This document shows positions 1 through 5,700 of a DNA stretch of 7,475 nt, one piece after another. The notes under the pieces were generated by a model. That model had not been told where the DNA came from and made no database searches. It saw only the letters and a program-made list of their open reading frames with translations. How positions within the stretch are numbered: position 1 is the first letter of the stretch; each line of letters opens with the position of its first letter. This DNA comes from Deltaproteobacteria bacterium (lineage in GTDB: Bacteria; Desulfobacterota_C; Deferrisomatia; Deferrisomatales; JACRMM01). The stretch is taken from positions 1 through 7,475 of the forward strand of contig JACRCS010000771.1 in assembly GCA_016218905.1 (NCBI GenBank). Reading direction: 5' to 3'. The position numbers and the translations under genes were made by a program.

Positions 1-39
1 GCTCATGCCCGGCTGGAACTGAAATGGATTCATCTTCAC
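1..39 (-). mobile_element. 5' end of an IS1595-type transposase gene (cut by window edge)
   Basis: Only the first 13 codons lie in the window, reading (M/V)KMNPFQFQPGMS on the minus strand. The pattern MN-x-[FV]-QFQ-x-G-[ML]-S is how I remember IS1595-family transposases beginning, just before their zinc-ribbon region. A GAGGAGGG ribosome site at 45-52 is spaced correctly for the GTG at 37-39; the ATG at 31-33 is the alternative start but lies further away. No terminal inverted repeat could be identified with confidence. The family call rests on very few residues. Confidence 0.55.
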
Positions 40-81
40 GGCAACCCTCCTCTGCGAGCGTTGCCTCGGATTCTACGCGCT

Positions 82-106
82 GAGTGTGACAGGATCTGTC
101 ACACTC
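82..106. promoter_or_regulatory. Perfect 10-bp inverted repeat GAGTGTGACA-N5-TGTCACACTC
   Basis: Left arm 82-91 and right arm 97-106 are exact reverse complements around GGATC. The inner GTGACA and TGTCAC half-sites are centred 11 bp apart, about one helical turn, which suits a dimeric DNA-binding protein. The same GTGACA/TGTCAC words recur in the control region at 2090-2148. There is no T-run, so a terminator is less likely. It lies about 45 bp upstream of the transposase start and could instead belong to the insertion element. Confidence 0.5.
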
Positions 107-121
107 CCGCCCCCGGCGGAA

Positions 122-135
122 GATTAGCGCTAATC
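122..135. promoter_or_regulatory. Perfect 14-bp palindrome GATTAGCGCTAATC
   Basis: The site is exactly self-complementary with no spacer, typical in shape of an operator for a homodimeric repressor. It lies 16 bp from the inverted repeat at 82-106. It contains TTAGC and GCTAA as in HrcA CIRCE elements, but without the 9-bp spacer and flanks, so I do not call it CIRCE. No convincing gene starts immediately beside it apart from the transposase at the left edge. Confidence 0.4.
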
Positions 136-459
136 AGGTTGCTTTTTGTGGTTCCTTCCACTGACGCACCGGAGCGTCCCGCGATAGGAGGCCGGGGAGA
201 TCGCGTGAGCGGCAGCTGTCGCGGGCGCGGCATATGTTGTTTCTGCGGAGGGCGGAAGAAGCGGGTCTGTCCAACAGCGAGTTGGCGCGTCCCTCCGAGT
301 TTGAACCCCAGCTCCGTGAGTCGAGCGATCGACTGGCTCGATAGGATCGGGAGGCGCGAGGAGAGGGCTCACGAGTAGGAAGTGCATAAAATGCAAAAAC
401 CAAGCTCCCCTAACCCATGGGCACCGGTCGAGATGGAATGATCCGGCAGCCGGCCTCAC
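136..459. other. Stretch without a supported gene
   Basis: Open frames here lack family resemblance and credible coding character. The azoreductase gene ends at 460 reading toward this stretch; no good terminator hairpin was found, only a short T-run on the minus strand near 395-400. A GTG at 205 with an AGGAGG-like site could open a 57-codon Cys/Arg-rich frame to 378, but I would not call it. This may be remnant sequence flanking the insertion element. Confidence 0.4.
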
Positions 460-1107
460 TTAATTCTTCCAGGCGCACGCCTTGAGCTGTGTGCGCCCGT
501 ACCAGCGCGCAGCGACTTGCTCGAGCTGCGCTTCGGCTGCCCGAAGAGTGGGTTCCTCCTGTCCGGGCCTGGCAAGACCTTGGGCGTTCACCACATCGAC
601 CTCCATCCCCATCATCGAGAGGAGCTGCGTCGACAGACTGACGGAGTGATCGAGCGAGAGGTTTCCTGCCTCGGTGGTAAAAGCGCTCGCACTCGTGGAG
701 ATCACGAGGGCCCTCCTTCCTTTCAGTAGTCCCTCGTAGCCCTGGGGCGTCATGCGCCAGGTGCGGCCCTTCTGGAGGACGGCGTCGAACCAGGCCTTTA
801 CCACGGCGGGGTGCGAGAGATTGAACATCGGATAGCAGAGGACGACGAAGTCCGCCGACTCGAGCTGGGCGGTGAGGCGGTCCATCCCTTTCAGGAGGCT
901 CGCTTGGGACTCGCTCAGCACCGCGCCCTCGTAGTTCCGGCGGTAGTACGCCGCCACGTTTTGGAGGAGGAAGAGCGGTGGCACGTCCTCGGTGAGGTCG
1001 AGATGTTCGACGGAGCCTGTCCCCACCTGGCGGAGGAAGTGGTCGAGGAGTCTTTTCGTCCGAGATCTCGGGCCGCGCGGGAGGTAAGAGACGGATAATG
1101 TCTTCAA
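460..1107 (-). CDS. FMN-dependent NADH-azoreductase / quinone reductase-like flavoprotein
   Basis: A 215-residue cytoplasmic flavodoxin-fold protein of the AzoR/NQO group, which uses NAD(P)H to reduce azo compounds and quinones by two-electron transfer. Seen: N-terminal strand KTLSVSYLP followed by RGPRSRTKRLLDHF, matching the phosphate-binding loop (S-x2-RG-x2-S-x-[ST]) of AzoR; V-V-L-C-Y-P-M-F-N-L-S near residues 88-98, the family's PM[YF]N flavin-contact motif; then VKAWFDAV and YEGLLKGRRALVISTSAS, as in E. coli AzoR. Length is close to the usual 200-210. The start is taken at TTG (1105-1107) because AAAGGA lies about 7 bases upstream and this matches the family N-terminus; the upstream ATG frames add about 22-33 unrelated residues. 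No promoter is evident immediately upstream. The substrate could be a quinone or electrophile rather than an azo dye. Confidence 0.85.
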   Translation of the reverse strand: MKTLSVSYLPRGPRSRTKRLLDHFLRQVGTGSVEHLDLTEDVPPLFLLQNVAAYYRRNYEGAVLSESQASLLKGMDRLTAQLESADFVVLCYPMFNLSHPAVVKAWFDAVLQKGRTWRMTPQGYEGLLKGRRALVISTSASAFTTEAGNLSLDHSVSLSTQLLSMMGMEVDVVNAQGLARPGQEEPTLRAAEAQLEQVAARWYGRTQLKACAWKN

Positions 1108-1290
1108 AGGCTTTTCCTTTCGTCCGTTCTGGATCGTGCTCGAGTTTGGCGGGATTGTCGGCCTCAGTTCCATGTCGCCCGGTGCACATCGGGTCACCAC
1201 GCCCATCGCATGCGTGCCTCATCGCGCCTGCTTGGGGGGCGGTTGCTCCTTTCTCATCGGGTGAGCTCTGCCAGGATTCCGGTCCTTGCC

Positions 1291-1653
1291 TCAAGGGAGC
1301 GGGCCCTCGGTCCATCTGGGTTGCGTCCCCGGTATCCGGCTCCCCGTCCCGATACAAGGGGCGAGGGCAGGCCGGAACTTCCCGGGCCTGCGGGGCGGAG
1401 CTGGCTCTCCGGCCTCATCCGGACCGAGGAGTGGCTCGACCCCAGCGGGGTTGCATCCCGACAAACCCGCACCTCCTCGGAACTCGAAAACGTGCGCTGT
1501 CTCTGCGCAAACAAGGGATTGGCACGCTCGTGACCGGGCAGCACAGCTCTGGGCTTCCGTTGCAAGGCTCGACCCTGCCGCGATAAGCATGAGGCTGCCG
1601 CACACGACGGACAGGAGCTTCGCGTGCGTGTTGCGGGGCGGCTGGGGGTGCAT
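1291..1653 (-). CDS. Doubtful hypothetical exported ORF in a weakly coding gap
   Basis: The 120-codon frame starts with a plausible signal peptide: a basic stretch with N-T-H-A-K, a hydrophobic LLSVVCGSLMLIAAG, then S-S-L-A-T-E-A. An AAAGGGA ribosome-like site sits at suitable distance. After about residue 36 the sequence is rich in Pro, Gly, Arg and Cys and resembles nothing I know. It could be a real small secreted protein, a signal peptide joined to decayed sequence by a frameshift, or chance. It lacks the FN-x2-DL-x-H-x-F tail of the two peptides in this window. It is co-directional with peptide 1 (115 bp downstream of it) and azoreductase. The remaining gap, 1108-1290 and 1654-1743, holds no other supported feature. 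Confidence 0.25.
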   Translation of the reverse strand: MHPQPPRNTHAKLLSVVCGSLMLIAAGSSLATEAQSCAARSRACQSLVCAETAHVFEFRGGAGLSGCNPAGVEPLLGPDEAGEPAPPRRPGKFRPALAPCIGTGSRIPGTQPRWTEGPLP

Positions 1654-1743
1654 CGGTGTTCCCTTTCGTGTTCGGCGGAGAAAGGCCGCCCGGGCGGACA
1701 GCTCGGGCGGTCTGGACTTCTACAGGGTCATCTTTGCAGCGGA

Positions 1744-1764
1744 GCGAGGCCCTCTCGGCCTCGC
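1744..1764 (-). terminator. Stem-loop just after peptide 1
   Basis: GCGAGGCC (1744-1751) and GGCCTCGC (1757-1764) form a perfect 8-bp GC-rich stem with a 5-base loop, 3 bases past the stop of the 62-aa peptide gene. No U-run follows on the minus strand, so it may be a 3' stabilising hairpin or a weak terminator rather than a classical intrinsic one. If it terminates, peptide 1 would be monocistronic. Confidence 0.5.
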
Positions 1765-1767
1765 CGG

Positions 1768-1956
1768 TCAGAAATGATGGTCCAGGTCTTTTTGGTTGAA
1801 GTGGCGCGCGTAGACGGTAGCCGGCGTGGACTCTTCCGTCCCGCTGATCGTGGGTGTTCTGCCGACATGGTCCTGTGGGAGTCCGCCGGAAGCGGCGACG
1901 CTCAGGCTGCTGATCAGGAGCGAGAAGGCGAGGGACAGGAGAACGCTGCGCTTCAT
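1768..1956 (-). CDS. Small secreted peptide 1 (62 aa), FN-DL-H-F tail family
   Basis: A 62-residue protein with a clear Sec signal peptide: MKRS, then a hydrophobic core (about residues 5-21), and probable cleavage after V-A-A (residues 20-22). This would leave about 40 residues with no Cys and no membrane segment. The last 16 residues, TVYARHFNQKDLDHHF, match the end of the peptide at 3986-4147 at 9 of 16 positions (T, V, Y, F, N, D, L, H and the terminal F); the middle parts do not align. The ribosome site GAGGTG is 5 bases before ATG. A near-consensus sigma-54 promoter lies about 46 bases upstream, and the divergent neighbour is a sigma-54 activator. No named family is recognised. Possible roles (secreted signal, metal-binding or protein-binding peptide) are guesses; the conserved free C-terminus hints at recognition by a partner. 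Confidence 0.8.
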   Translation of the reverse strand: MKRSVLLSLAFSLLISSLSVAASGGLPQDHVGRTPTISGTEESTPATVYARHFNQKDLDHHF

Positions 1957-2001
1957 GATTTCACCTCGTGGGGTGAGTGGGTTGATGTTGACCCCTGCTA
2001 T

Positions 2002-2018
2002 AGCACGAGGCGTGCCAA
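2002..2018 (-). promoter_or_regulatory. Sigma-54 (-24/-12) promoter of peptide 1
   Basis: On the minus strand the sequence reads TTGGCACGCCTCGTGCT. The GG and GC dinucleotides are separated by exactly 10 bases, as sigma-54 requires, and TGGCACG matches the -24 box fully; the -12 box is GTGCT against TTGC[AT]. Transcription would start near 1991, giving a leader of about 35 bases before the ATG at 1956. Confidence 0.85.
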
Positions 2019-2087
2019 GGTGATGTGGAGATGATTTCTCCTGACGGCTCCAGGGCTTTGCGTGTAGGATGTGGGGCGATATTGCCG

Positions 2088-2113
2088 TATGTGACGATAC
2101 TGGTTTGTCATAT
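2088..2113. promoter_or_regulatory. Imperfect inverted repeat TATGTGAC-N11-GTCATAT (candidate enhancer)
   Basis: TGTGAC (2090-2095) and TTGTCA (2105-2110) are inverted with matching AT-rich outer edges. This repeats the half-site words of the perfect site at 2133-2148. It lies roughly 97-122 bp upstream of the predicted peptide 1 start site, the usual distance for a sigma-54 activator site. It is imperfect, so support is moderate. Confidence 0.4.
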
Positions 2114-2132
2114 TTGCAATCGTGCCCCCGAA

Positions 2133-2148
2133 TTGTCACCTGTGACAA
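2133..2148. promoter_or_regulatory. Perfect inverted repeat TTGTCAC-N2-GTGACAA (candidate activator site)
   Basis: Seven-base arms are exact reverse complements around CT, and the core reads GTCA-N4-TGAC. NorR, a GAF-type sigma-54 activator, is known to use GTCA-N3-TGAC, so the resemblance in shape is notable, though the spacer differs by one. The site is about 142-157 bp upstream of the predicted peptide 1 start site and 29 bp before the regulator start codon. It could therefore serve both activation of peptide 1 and autoregulation of the regulator. Confidence 0.6.
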
Positions 2149-2176
2149 GTCGGGCGGGCCGGAGGGGAAGCGTGCG

Positions 2177-3736
2177 GTGGTAGACCGAAGCGAGTTCTTC
2201 CGCCAGATGACCCTGCGGATCTGCAGCAGCCTGGATATCGAAGCCGCGCTGCGGAAGGCGTTCGAGTACCTCCGAGCGGAGTTCTCGATCGACGAGCTCT
2301 TTCTCGACATCCTCGACGCGAATCTCGGCGCGCTGCGACGGTTGGCACAAGTTTCCGAGGACCCCAAGTTGCGCCCGCGCGAGATCCTGCCGCTGCCCGA
2401 GGGGCTCTGGTCTTGGGTCCGGGAAAAGCGCCGCCCCTTCGTCGTCGACCCGCGGGACGCGAGCAGCCAGATCCGGGCGTTGGCGCCCATCGTCGATCTC
2501 GCCGGCAACTCGGACGCGGTCCTGCCGTTGCGCATCCAGGGCGAGCTGCTCGGGACCCTCGTCCTCCGGGTCCACGGTAAGGGGAAGTTTACGTCCGAGC
2601 ATCTCGAGCTTCTCGCCTCGGTGGCCGAGCCGTTCGCGATCGCGCTCGCGAACGCTCTGGCCCATGAAGATCTGGCCCGCTACAAAGATCTCCTCCTGGA
2701 CGACAATCGCTTCCTCTCGAAGGAGCTGCGGGGAGAGGTTTTGGGCGAGATGATCGGCTCGGAAGGGGGGCTCCGGGACGTCATGACGATGGTGGGACAG
2801 GTCGCTCCCCTCCAGAATACGGTCCTCCTGCTCGGGGAAACCGGCGCCGGGAAGGAGGTCGTGGCGAACGCGATCCATCACGCCTCGCCACGGAAGGACG
2901 GACCCTTCATCAAGGTCAACTGCGGCGCGATCCCGGAGACCCTGCTCGACAGCGAACTCTTCGGGCACGAGAGGGGCGCTTTCACGGGCGCGACTGCCGA
3001 GAAGAGGGGCCGTTTCGAGCGGGCGAGCGGCGGGACCATCTTCCTGGACGAGGTCGGAGAGCTTCCGCTCTCCGCTCAGGTCCGGCTCTTGCGGGTGCTG
3101 CAGAACCGGGAGATCGAACGGGTGGGCGGCGACAAGCCCCTTCCGGTCGACATCCGGGTCATAGCTGCGACCCACCGAAATCTCGAGAGCATGGTCGAGG
3201 CCAAACAGTTCCGGGAGGACCTCTGGTTCCGCCTGAACGTCTTCCCCATTGTCATTCCTCCGCTACGGCACAGGATCGGGGATATCCCCGCCCTCGCCAG
3301 GCACTTCGTCGCACGGAAGAGCCGCGAGTTGGGGATTGGGGCTCCACCGCCGATCGCCCCCGGAGCGCTGGACCGGCTCGTGAGCTACGCGTGGCCCGGG
3401 AATGTTCGCGAGTTGGAGAACCTGATCGAGAGGGAATTGATCACGAGCCGCGAGGGCCCTCTTCTCTTCGACTCGCTTCAGGCGCGTGGTAGCGCCGAGC
3501 AGGCACCGGCACGGAAAGCTACCAAGGCGCTGAACGGGCCCACGCGATTGGATGACGTCATCGCCGCCCACATAAGGTCTGTGCTCAAGGCGACTCAGGG
3601 GAAAGTTCATGGGCCTGGCGGCGCCGCGGATGTCCTTGGGGTGAACGGAAGCACCCTCAGGGCACGGATGCGAAAGCTAGGAATCCAGTTTGGGCGGAAG
3701 GCGAAGCGAGTGGGCGCGCGAGCGAACTGGTCCTAG
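2177..3736 (+). CDS. GAF-domain sigma-54-dependent transcriptional activator
   Basis: A 519-residue enhancer-binding protein built as GAF (about residues 12-165), AAA+ (about 190-420) and a Fis-type helix-turn-helix (about 470-505). Seen: Walker A GETGAGKE (220-227), the sigma-54-contacting GAFTGA loop (267-272), Walker B GGTIFLDE (285-292), then [22 protein letters not shown] and [15 protein letters not shown]. There is no receiver domain, so control is probably by a small ligand or redox signal acting on GAF, as in NorR/FhlA-type proteins; the signal is unknown. The GTG start at 2177 has GGAGGGG 9 bases upstream. The frame stays open back to 2069, but that part overlaps the palindromic operator region and lacks domain sequence. 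The gene is divergent from peptide 1, which has a sigma-54 promoter and is its most likely target. Confidence 0.92.
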   Translation: MVDRSEFFRQMTLRICSSLDIEAALRKAFEYLRAEFSIDELFLDILDANLGALRRLAQVSEDPKLRPREILPLPEGLWSWVREKRRPFVVDPRDASSQIRALAPIVDLAGNSDAVLPLRIQGELLGTLVLRVHGKGKFTSEHLELLASVAEPFAIALANALAHEDLARYKDLLLDDNRFLSKELRGEVLGEMIGSEGGLRDVMTMVGQVAPLQNTVLLLGETGAGKEVVANAIHHASPRKDGPFIKVNCGAIPETLLDSELFGHERGAFTGATAEKRGRFERASGGTIFLDEVGELPLSAQVRLLRVLQNREIERVGGDKPLPVDIRVIAATHRNLESMVEAKQFREDLWFRLNVFPIVIPPLRHRIGDIPALARHFVARKSRELGIGAPPPIAPGALDRLVSYAWPGNVRELENLIERELITSREGPLLFDSLQARGSAEQAPARKATKALNGPTRLDDVIAAHIRSVLKATQGKVHGPGGAADVLGVNGSTLRARMRKLGIQFGRKAKRVGARANWS

Positions 3737-3876
3737 CCAGCTTCCTTGTTCCCTATTCACCGTTTCAAAGGCCCTCAGTGGCACCCAGCGGGACGGCTAC
3801 CTCTTCTCGTCGACCGGGGCTTCCGGCCCCGGGCCGATTCCTTTCGAGCAGCAGCAAGGGTCGAACTCGCGGGGGC

Positions 3877-3904
3877 GGGGAGAGGCGCGGTCGCGCCTCT
3901 CCCC
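3877..3904. terminator. Strong 13-bp hairpin between convergent genes
   Basis: GGGGAGAGGCGCG (3877-3889) and CGCGCCTCTCCCC (3892-3904) are perfect reverse complements with only 2 bases between, so the effective loop is 4 or more. It sits between the regulator ending at 3736 and the peptide 2 gene ending at 3986, which converge. That position suits a bidirectional terminator. U-runs are absent on both sides. The rest of 3737-3985 holds no supported gene. Confidence 0.6.
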
Positions 3905-3985
3905 CGGGATACCTGGCAGGCTCTGACTCGCTTCCGGTCGAGCGGAACGTTCGTCCTGTCCGGGGCGGGCAGAGCCTCAACACCC

Positions 3986-4147
3986 CTAGAACTGGTGCTC
4001 CAGGTCGGTCCTGTTGAACTGCGCCTCGTAGACGGTTCGAGCCTCGTCGGCAGCGGGGGCCCGCACCTCCTTCGCGAGGGAAGCGACGCTCGCCCCGAGA
4101 AAGGCGGTCAGCAGGGCGACGACGGTGATGCTCTTCCTGATCTTCAT
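3986..4147 (-). CDS. Small secreted peptide 2 (53 aa), FN-DL-H-F tail family
   Basis: A 53-residue protein with a Sec signal peptide: MKIRK, a hydrophobic core (residues 7-18), and cleavage likely after A22 or A25. This leaves only about 28-31 residues. The C-terminal 16 residues, TVYEAQFNRTDLEHQF, match the peptide at 1768-1956 at 9 of 16 positions and end at the same Phe. The region between signal and tail is shorter and unrelated. The start is the ATG at 4145-4147, preceded by AGGAGA and a 5-base spacer; in-frame upstream ATGs lack a good ribosome site. It lies 157 bp downstream of YceI on the same strand and converges on the GAF regulator. It has no Cys and no recognisable family. Function is unknown; both genes belong to one family by the shared tail. 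Confidence 0.75.
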   Translation of the reverse strand: MKIRKSITVVALLTAFLGASVASLAKEVRAPAADEARTVYEAQFNRTDLEHQF

Positions 4148-4210
4148 TTCTTTCTCCTGTGCTTCGGTTTCCCGCATGATGCGGTTCGAGTGGGTGGTCG
4201 TGTCACTCCC

Positions 4211-4230
4211 GCCGGCCTCGACCGGCCGGC
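4211..4230 (-). other. GC-rich hairpin in the peptide 2 upstream region
   Basis: GCCGGCC (4211-4217) pairs with GGCCGGC (4224-4230) around a 6-base loop. A smaller one, CCGCA-TGA-TGCGG (4172-4184), lies between it and the peptide 2 start. These could shape the peptide 2 leader or the YceI-peptide 2 junction. No U-run supports a terminator. Confidence 0.3.
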
Positions 4231-4247
4231 GCAGAGGGTGTTGCCAA
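4231..4247 (-). promoter_or_regulatory. Sub-canonical -24/-12-like sequence upstream of peptide 2
   Basis: The minus strand reads TTGGCAACACCCTCTGC. TTGGCA matches a -24 element, but GG and GC are 11 bases apart instead of the required 10, and the -12 part is CTGC. Sigma-54 promoters tolerate spacing changes poorly, so this may be inactive or a decayed promoter. Peptide 2 may instead be read through from upstream genes. Confidence 0.25.
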
Positions 4248-4289
4248 GGCATTCTCCGGTACCTTTCGCGACGGGAGGGCCGCGCTCGC

Positions 4290-4304
4290 CCCTCCCTGGG
4301 AGGG
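4290..4304 (-). terminator. Short hairpin directly after YceI
   Basis: CCCTCC (4290-4295) and GGAGGG (4299-4304) form a 6-bp stem adjoining the YceI stop codon. An alternative 7-bp pairing uses GGGAGGG (4273-4279) with CCCTCCC (4290-4296). There is no U-tract, so termination is uncertain and readthrough into peptide 2 remains possible. Confidence 0.3.
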
Positions 4305-4925
4305 TCAATTCTTTGCCACGGGCCCCTGGTTGGCAGCCTTGACCAGCTCCACCGCCAGGTGGATGGAGACCTCCTCCCCGACGAGGACTCCGCCGCCCTC
4401 GAGCGTCTTGTTCCAGCTGAGCCCGTAGTCCTTCCGGTTCACCTTCGCCGTCGCCGAGGCGCCGACCCGGGTCGCTCCCCAGGGGTCCTTTACCGGAGCG
4501 GTGGGACCTTCGACGTCGAGGACCGCCTCGCGGGTGACTCCGTGCATGGTGAGATCACCCTTCACCTTGAGCTTTCCCTTTCCGGCCTTCTGGACCTGCT
4601 TCGACTTGAAGGTGATCGTCGGAAACCGCGTCACGTCGAAGAAATCGGCGCTCTTCAGGTGCTCGTCCCTTTTGGCGTCGGCCGTGTCGATGCTCGCGGC
4701 CTCGATGGTCACGTCCATCACGGACCGGGTCACCTCCTGGTCGTCGATGGCGACCGTGCCGGCGACTTTGCGGAACTCGCCGCGGACGTTCGACACCATG
4801 AGGTGGCGAACCTTGAACTCGGCGGTCGAGTGCGAAGGATCGAGGTTCCACGTCGCCGCGCCGCAGAGCGCGGGAAGAGCGAGGGTTGCGGCGAGGGCGA
4901 GGGCGAAACGATAAGAGCCGTTCAT
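4305..4925 (-). CDS. YceI-family periplasmic lipid/polyisoprenoid-binding protein
   Basis: A 206-residue exported protein with a signal peptide (residues 1-23 or 1-24, ending C-G-A-A before TWNLDPSHS). YceI proteins form a lipocalin-like barrel that binds polyisoprenoid or quinone-like lipids in the periplasm. Family hallmarks seen in order: WNLDPSHSTAEFKVRHL, VRGEF, DEHLKSADFFDVTRFPTITF, the LTMHGVTREAVLDVE strand, and a late KVNRKDYGLSWN. Length is typical. AAAGGA lies about 10 bases upstream of the ATG. The gene follows the hemerythrin-like gene on the same strand after a 148-bp gap with a small hairpin (4961-4975), so cotranscription is possible but unproven. No separate promoter was found. 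A role in quinone or aromatic stress is inference from neighbours. Confidence 0.93.
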   Translation of the reverse strand: MNGSYRFALALAATLALPALCGAATWNLDPSHSTAEFKVRHLMVSNVRGEFRKVAGTVAIDDQEVTRSVMDVTIEAASIDTADAKRDEHLKSADFFDVTRFPTITFKSKQVQKAGKGKLKVKGDLTMHGVTREAVLDVEGPTAPVKDPWGATRVGASATAKVNRKDYGLSWNKTLEGGGVLVGEEVSIHLAVELVKAANQGPVAKN

Positions 4926-4960
4926 GTTGCTTGTGTCCTTTCACCGTCATGGGTATCAAG

Positions 4961-4975
4961 GCCCGCTGTGCGGGC
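4961..4975 (-). other. Small hairpin between hemerythrin-like gene and YceI
   Basis: GCCCGC-TGT-GCGGGC forms a 6-bp stem with a 3-base loop. It lies 36 bases upstream of the YceI start and about 100 bases past the hemerythrin stop. It could attenuate or stabilise a shared transcript; there is no U-run. Confidence 0.3.
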
Positions 4976-5073
4976 GTGGGTGGCGTTGGGTCTTGATGTG
5001 TCTGACTTCGGGGCGGTCCGTCACCTCCTTTCCGGCGCAAAGGTCCCGTCGCAGGCTCGACGGGTTCCAGCTT

Positions 5074-5532
5074 TCAGCCCTCCTCGGCGAGCTCGCGCGA
5101 AAGCGCCTTCAGGGTCTTTCGCCCGAGTGCCTGCTCGACCGCGGGGAACAACGTTCTCTCTTCGAAGGCGACGTGTTCGCGCAGTCTCTGCCCGATCCGG
5201 AGGGCGACCACGGGCCGCGCGTCGTGCGGGCACCGTCGGAGCTCGCGCACGAGCCTTCGCAGCACGGTGTGATCCGAGAGGGTCAACACGATCAGCGCGT
5301 CGCCCTCCGAGACGCACTGGGCGAGCTCCGGCAGGAGCACCTCCTCTTCCCTCCGGAGGTGGGGGAGAAGGACCTCCTTCCAGGTCCTCAGGAAGGCGGT
5401 GAGCGCCTCTGCCCGGGCGTCCGAGCCGGCCAGGCCGAGCCTGAGCCGGTGAGCGGCGAGAATTCCGCTTCGGTGCTCCTCGGAGAGCCTCGTCATCTCC
5501 GGGCAGAGGGGTCGTGGGCTCCTGCGCTGCAT
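5074..5532 (-). CDS. Hemerythrin-like (HHE) di-iron protein
   Basis: A 152-residue, probably four-helix, cytoplasmic protein. The di-iron ligand pattern is visible: H20 (EEH), H58-x3-E62 (PHLRREEE), H88 (SDH) and H120-x3-E124 (EHVAFEE). Such domains bind O2 or NO, or sense iron and oxygen; this one has no fused partner domain. Only a short extension (about 12 residues) precedes the first helix. ATG at 5532 has GAGGTG 8 bases upstream. A near-consensus sigma-54 promoter (5601-5617) drives it, and the divergent neighbour is a V4R-type sigma-54 activator. Expression on a signal sensed by that regulator is therefore likely. YceI and peptide 2 follow on the same strand and may share its transcript. 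Whether the ligand is O2, NO or iron is not visible. Confidence 0.88.
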   Translation of the reverse strand: MQRRSPRPLCPEMTRLSEEHRSGILAAHRLRLGLAGSDARAEALTAFLRTWKEVLLPHLRREEEVLLPELAQCVSEGDALIVLTLSDHTVLRRLVRELRRCPHDARPVVALRIGQRLREHVAFEERTLFPAVEQALGRKTLKALSRELAEEG

Positions 5533-5600
5533 CGGGTTCTCACCTCACGAGCGGTGCGCTCGCGTTCTCCCTCGTTTTCACGCGTTCGGGAAAGGAGTAG

Positions 5601-5617
5601 TGCACCTGCCGTGCCAA
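5601..5617 (-). promoter_or_regulatory. Sigma-54 (-24/-12) promoter of the hemerythrin-like gene
   Basis: The minus strand reads TTGGCACGGCAGGTGCA. GG and GC are exactly 10 bases apart, TGGCACG matches the -24 box fully and the -12 is GTGCA. It is almost the same as the peptide 1 promoter, including G at the first -12 position. Predicted start near 5590, giving a leader of about 58 bases. Confidence 0.87.
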
Positions 5618-5674
5618 GCCTCAGCTGACAGGAAAGCTCTGGAGTTTAGAGGACATATGGCGATCGCACGCCGG

Positions 5675-5696
5675 AGTGCTGCCTAGCACTGTGCTA
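5675..5696. promoter_or_regulatory. Three overlapping GTGCT/AGCAC half-sites (candidate regulator site)
   Basis: AGTGCT (5675-5680) is inverted to AGCACT (5685-5690) across 4 bases. TAGCAC (5684-5689) is also inverted to GTGCTA (5691-5696) across one base, so three half-sites alternate. The cluster overlaps the -10 of the plus-strand regulator promoter and lies about 85-106 bp upstream of the hemerythrin start site. It could thus act both as repressor site for the regulator gene and as enhancer for hemerythrin, as in divergent XylR-type systems. Which protein binds is inferred. Confidence 0.5.
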
Positions 5697-5700
5697 TACT
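5692..5700 (+). promoter_or_regulatory. Extended -10 sigma-70 type promoter of the V4R regulator
   Basis: TGCTATACT contains TATACT (5695-5700), five of six matches to TATAAT, with the TG-n extension that can offset a weak -35. No good -35 is seen 16-18 bases upstream. Transcription would begin near 5707, leaving a short leader with AGGAGGG (5720-5726) and a 5-base spacer to ATG at 5732. Confidence 0.55.

Noticed and set aside
285..330. tRNA T-arm-like GGGGTTCAAACTC on the minus strand
   Set aside because: The 5-bp stem flanking the loop does not pair and no acceptor or anticodon arm can be assembled nearby.
205..378. 57-codon Cys/Arg-rich plus-strand frame with a GTG start and AGGAGG-like site
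   Set aside because: It has no family resemblance or signal peptide, and a single ribosome-like site in GC-rich DNA is weak evidence.
410..1357. Long minus-strand frame (315 codons) over the azoreductase gene
   Set aside because: It is Pro/Arg-rich with no family resemblance and is a shadow of the gene at 460-1107, which has clear flavodoxin-fold motifs.
1519..1535. TTGGCACG on the plus strand, resembling a -24 element
   Set aside because: The bases 10 positions after GG are AC, not GC, so there is no -12 element, and no plus-strand gene follows.
2069..2176. N-terminal extension of the GAF regulator to an upstream start
   Set aside because: The stretch contains the palindromic control sites and no domain sequence, whereas GTG at 2177 has a well-placed GGAGGGG site.
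4125..5402. Long plus-strand frame (425 codons) opposite YceI and hemerythrin
   Set aside because: It is low-complexity Arg/Gly/Leu-rich sequence antisense to two well-supported genes.
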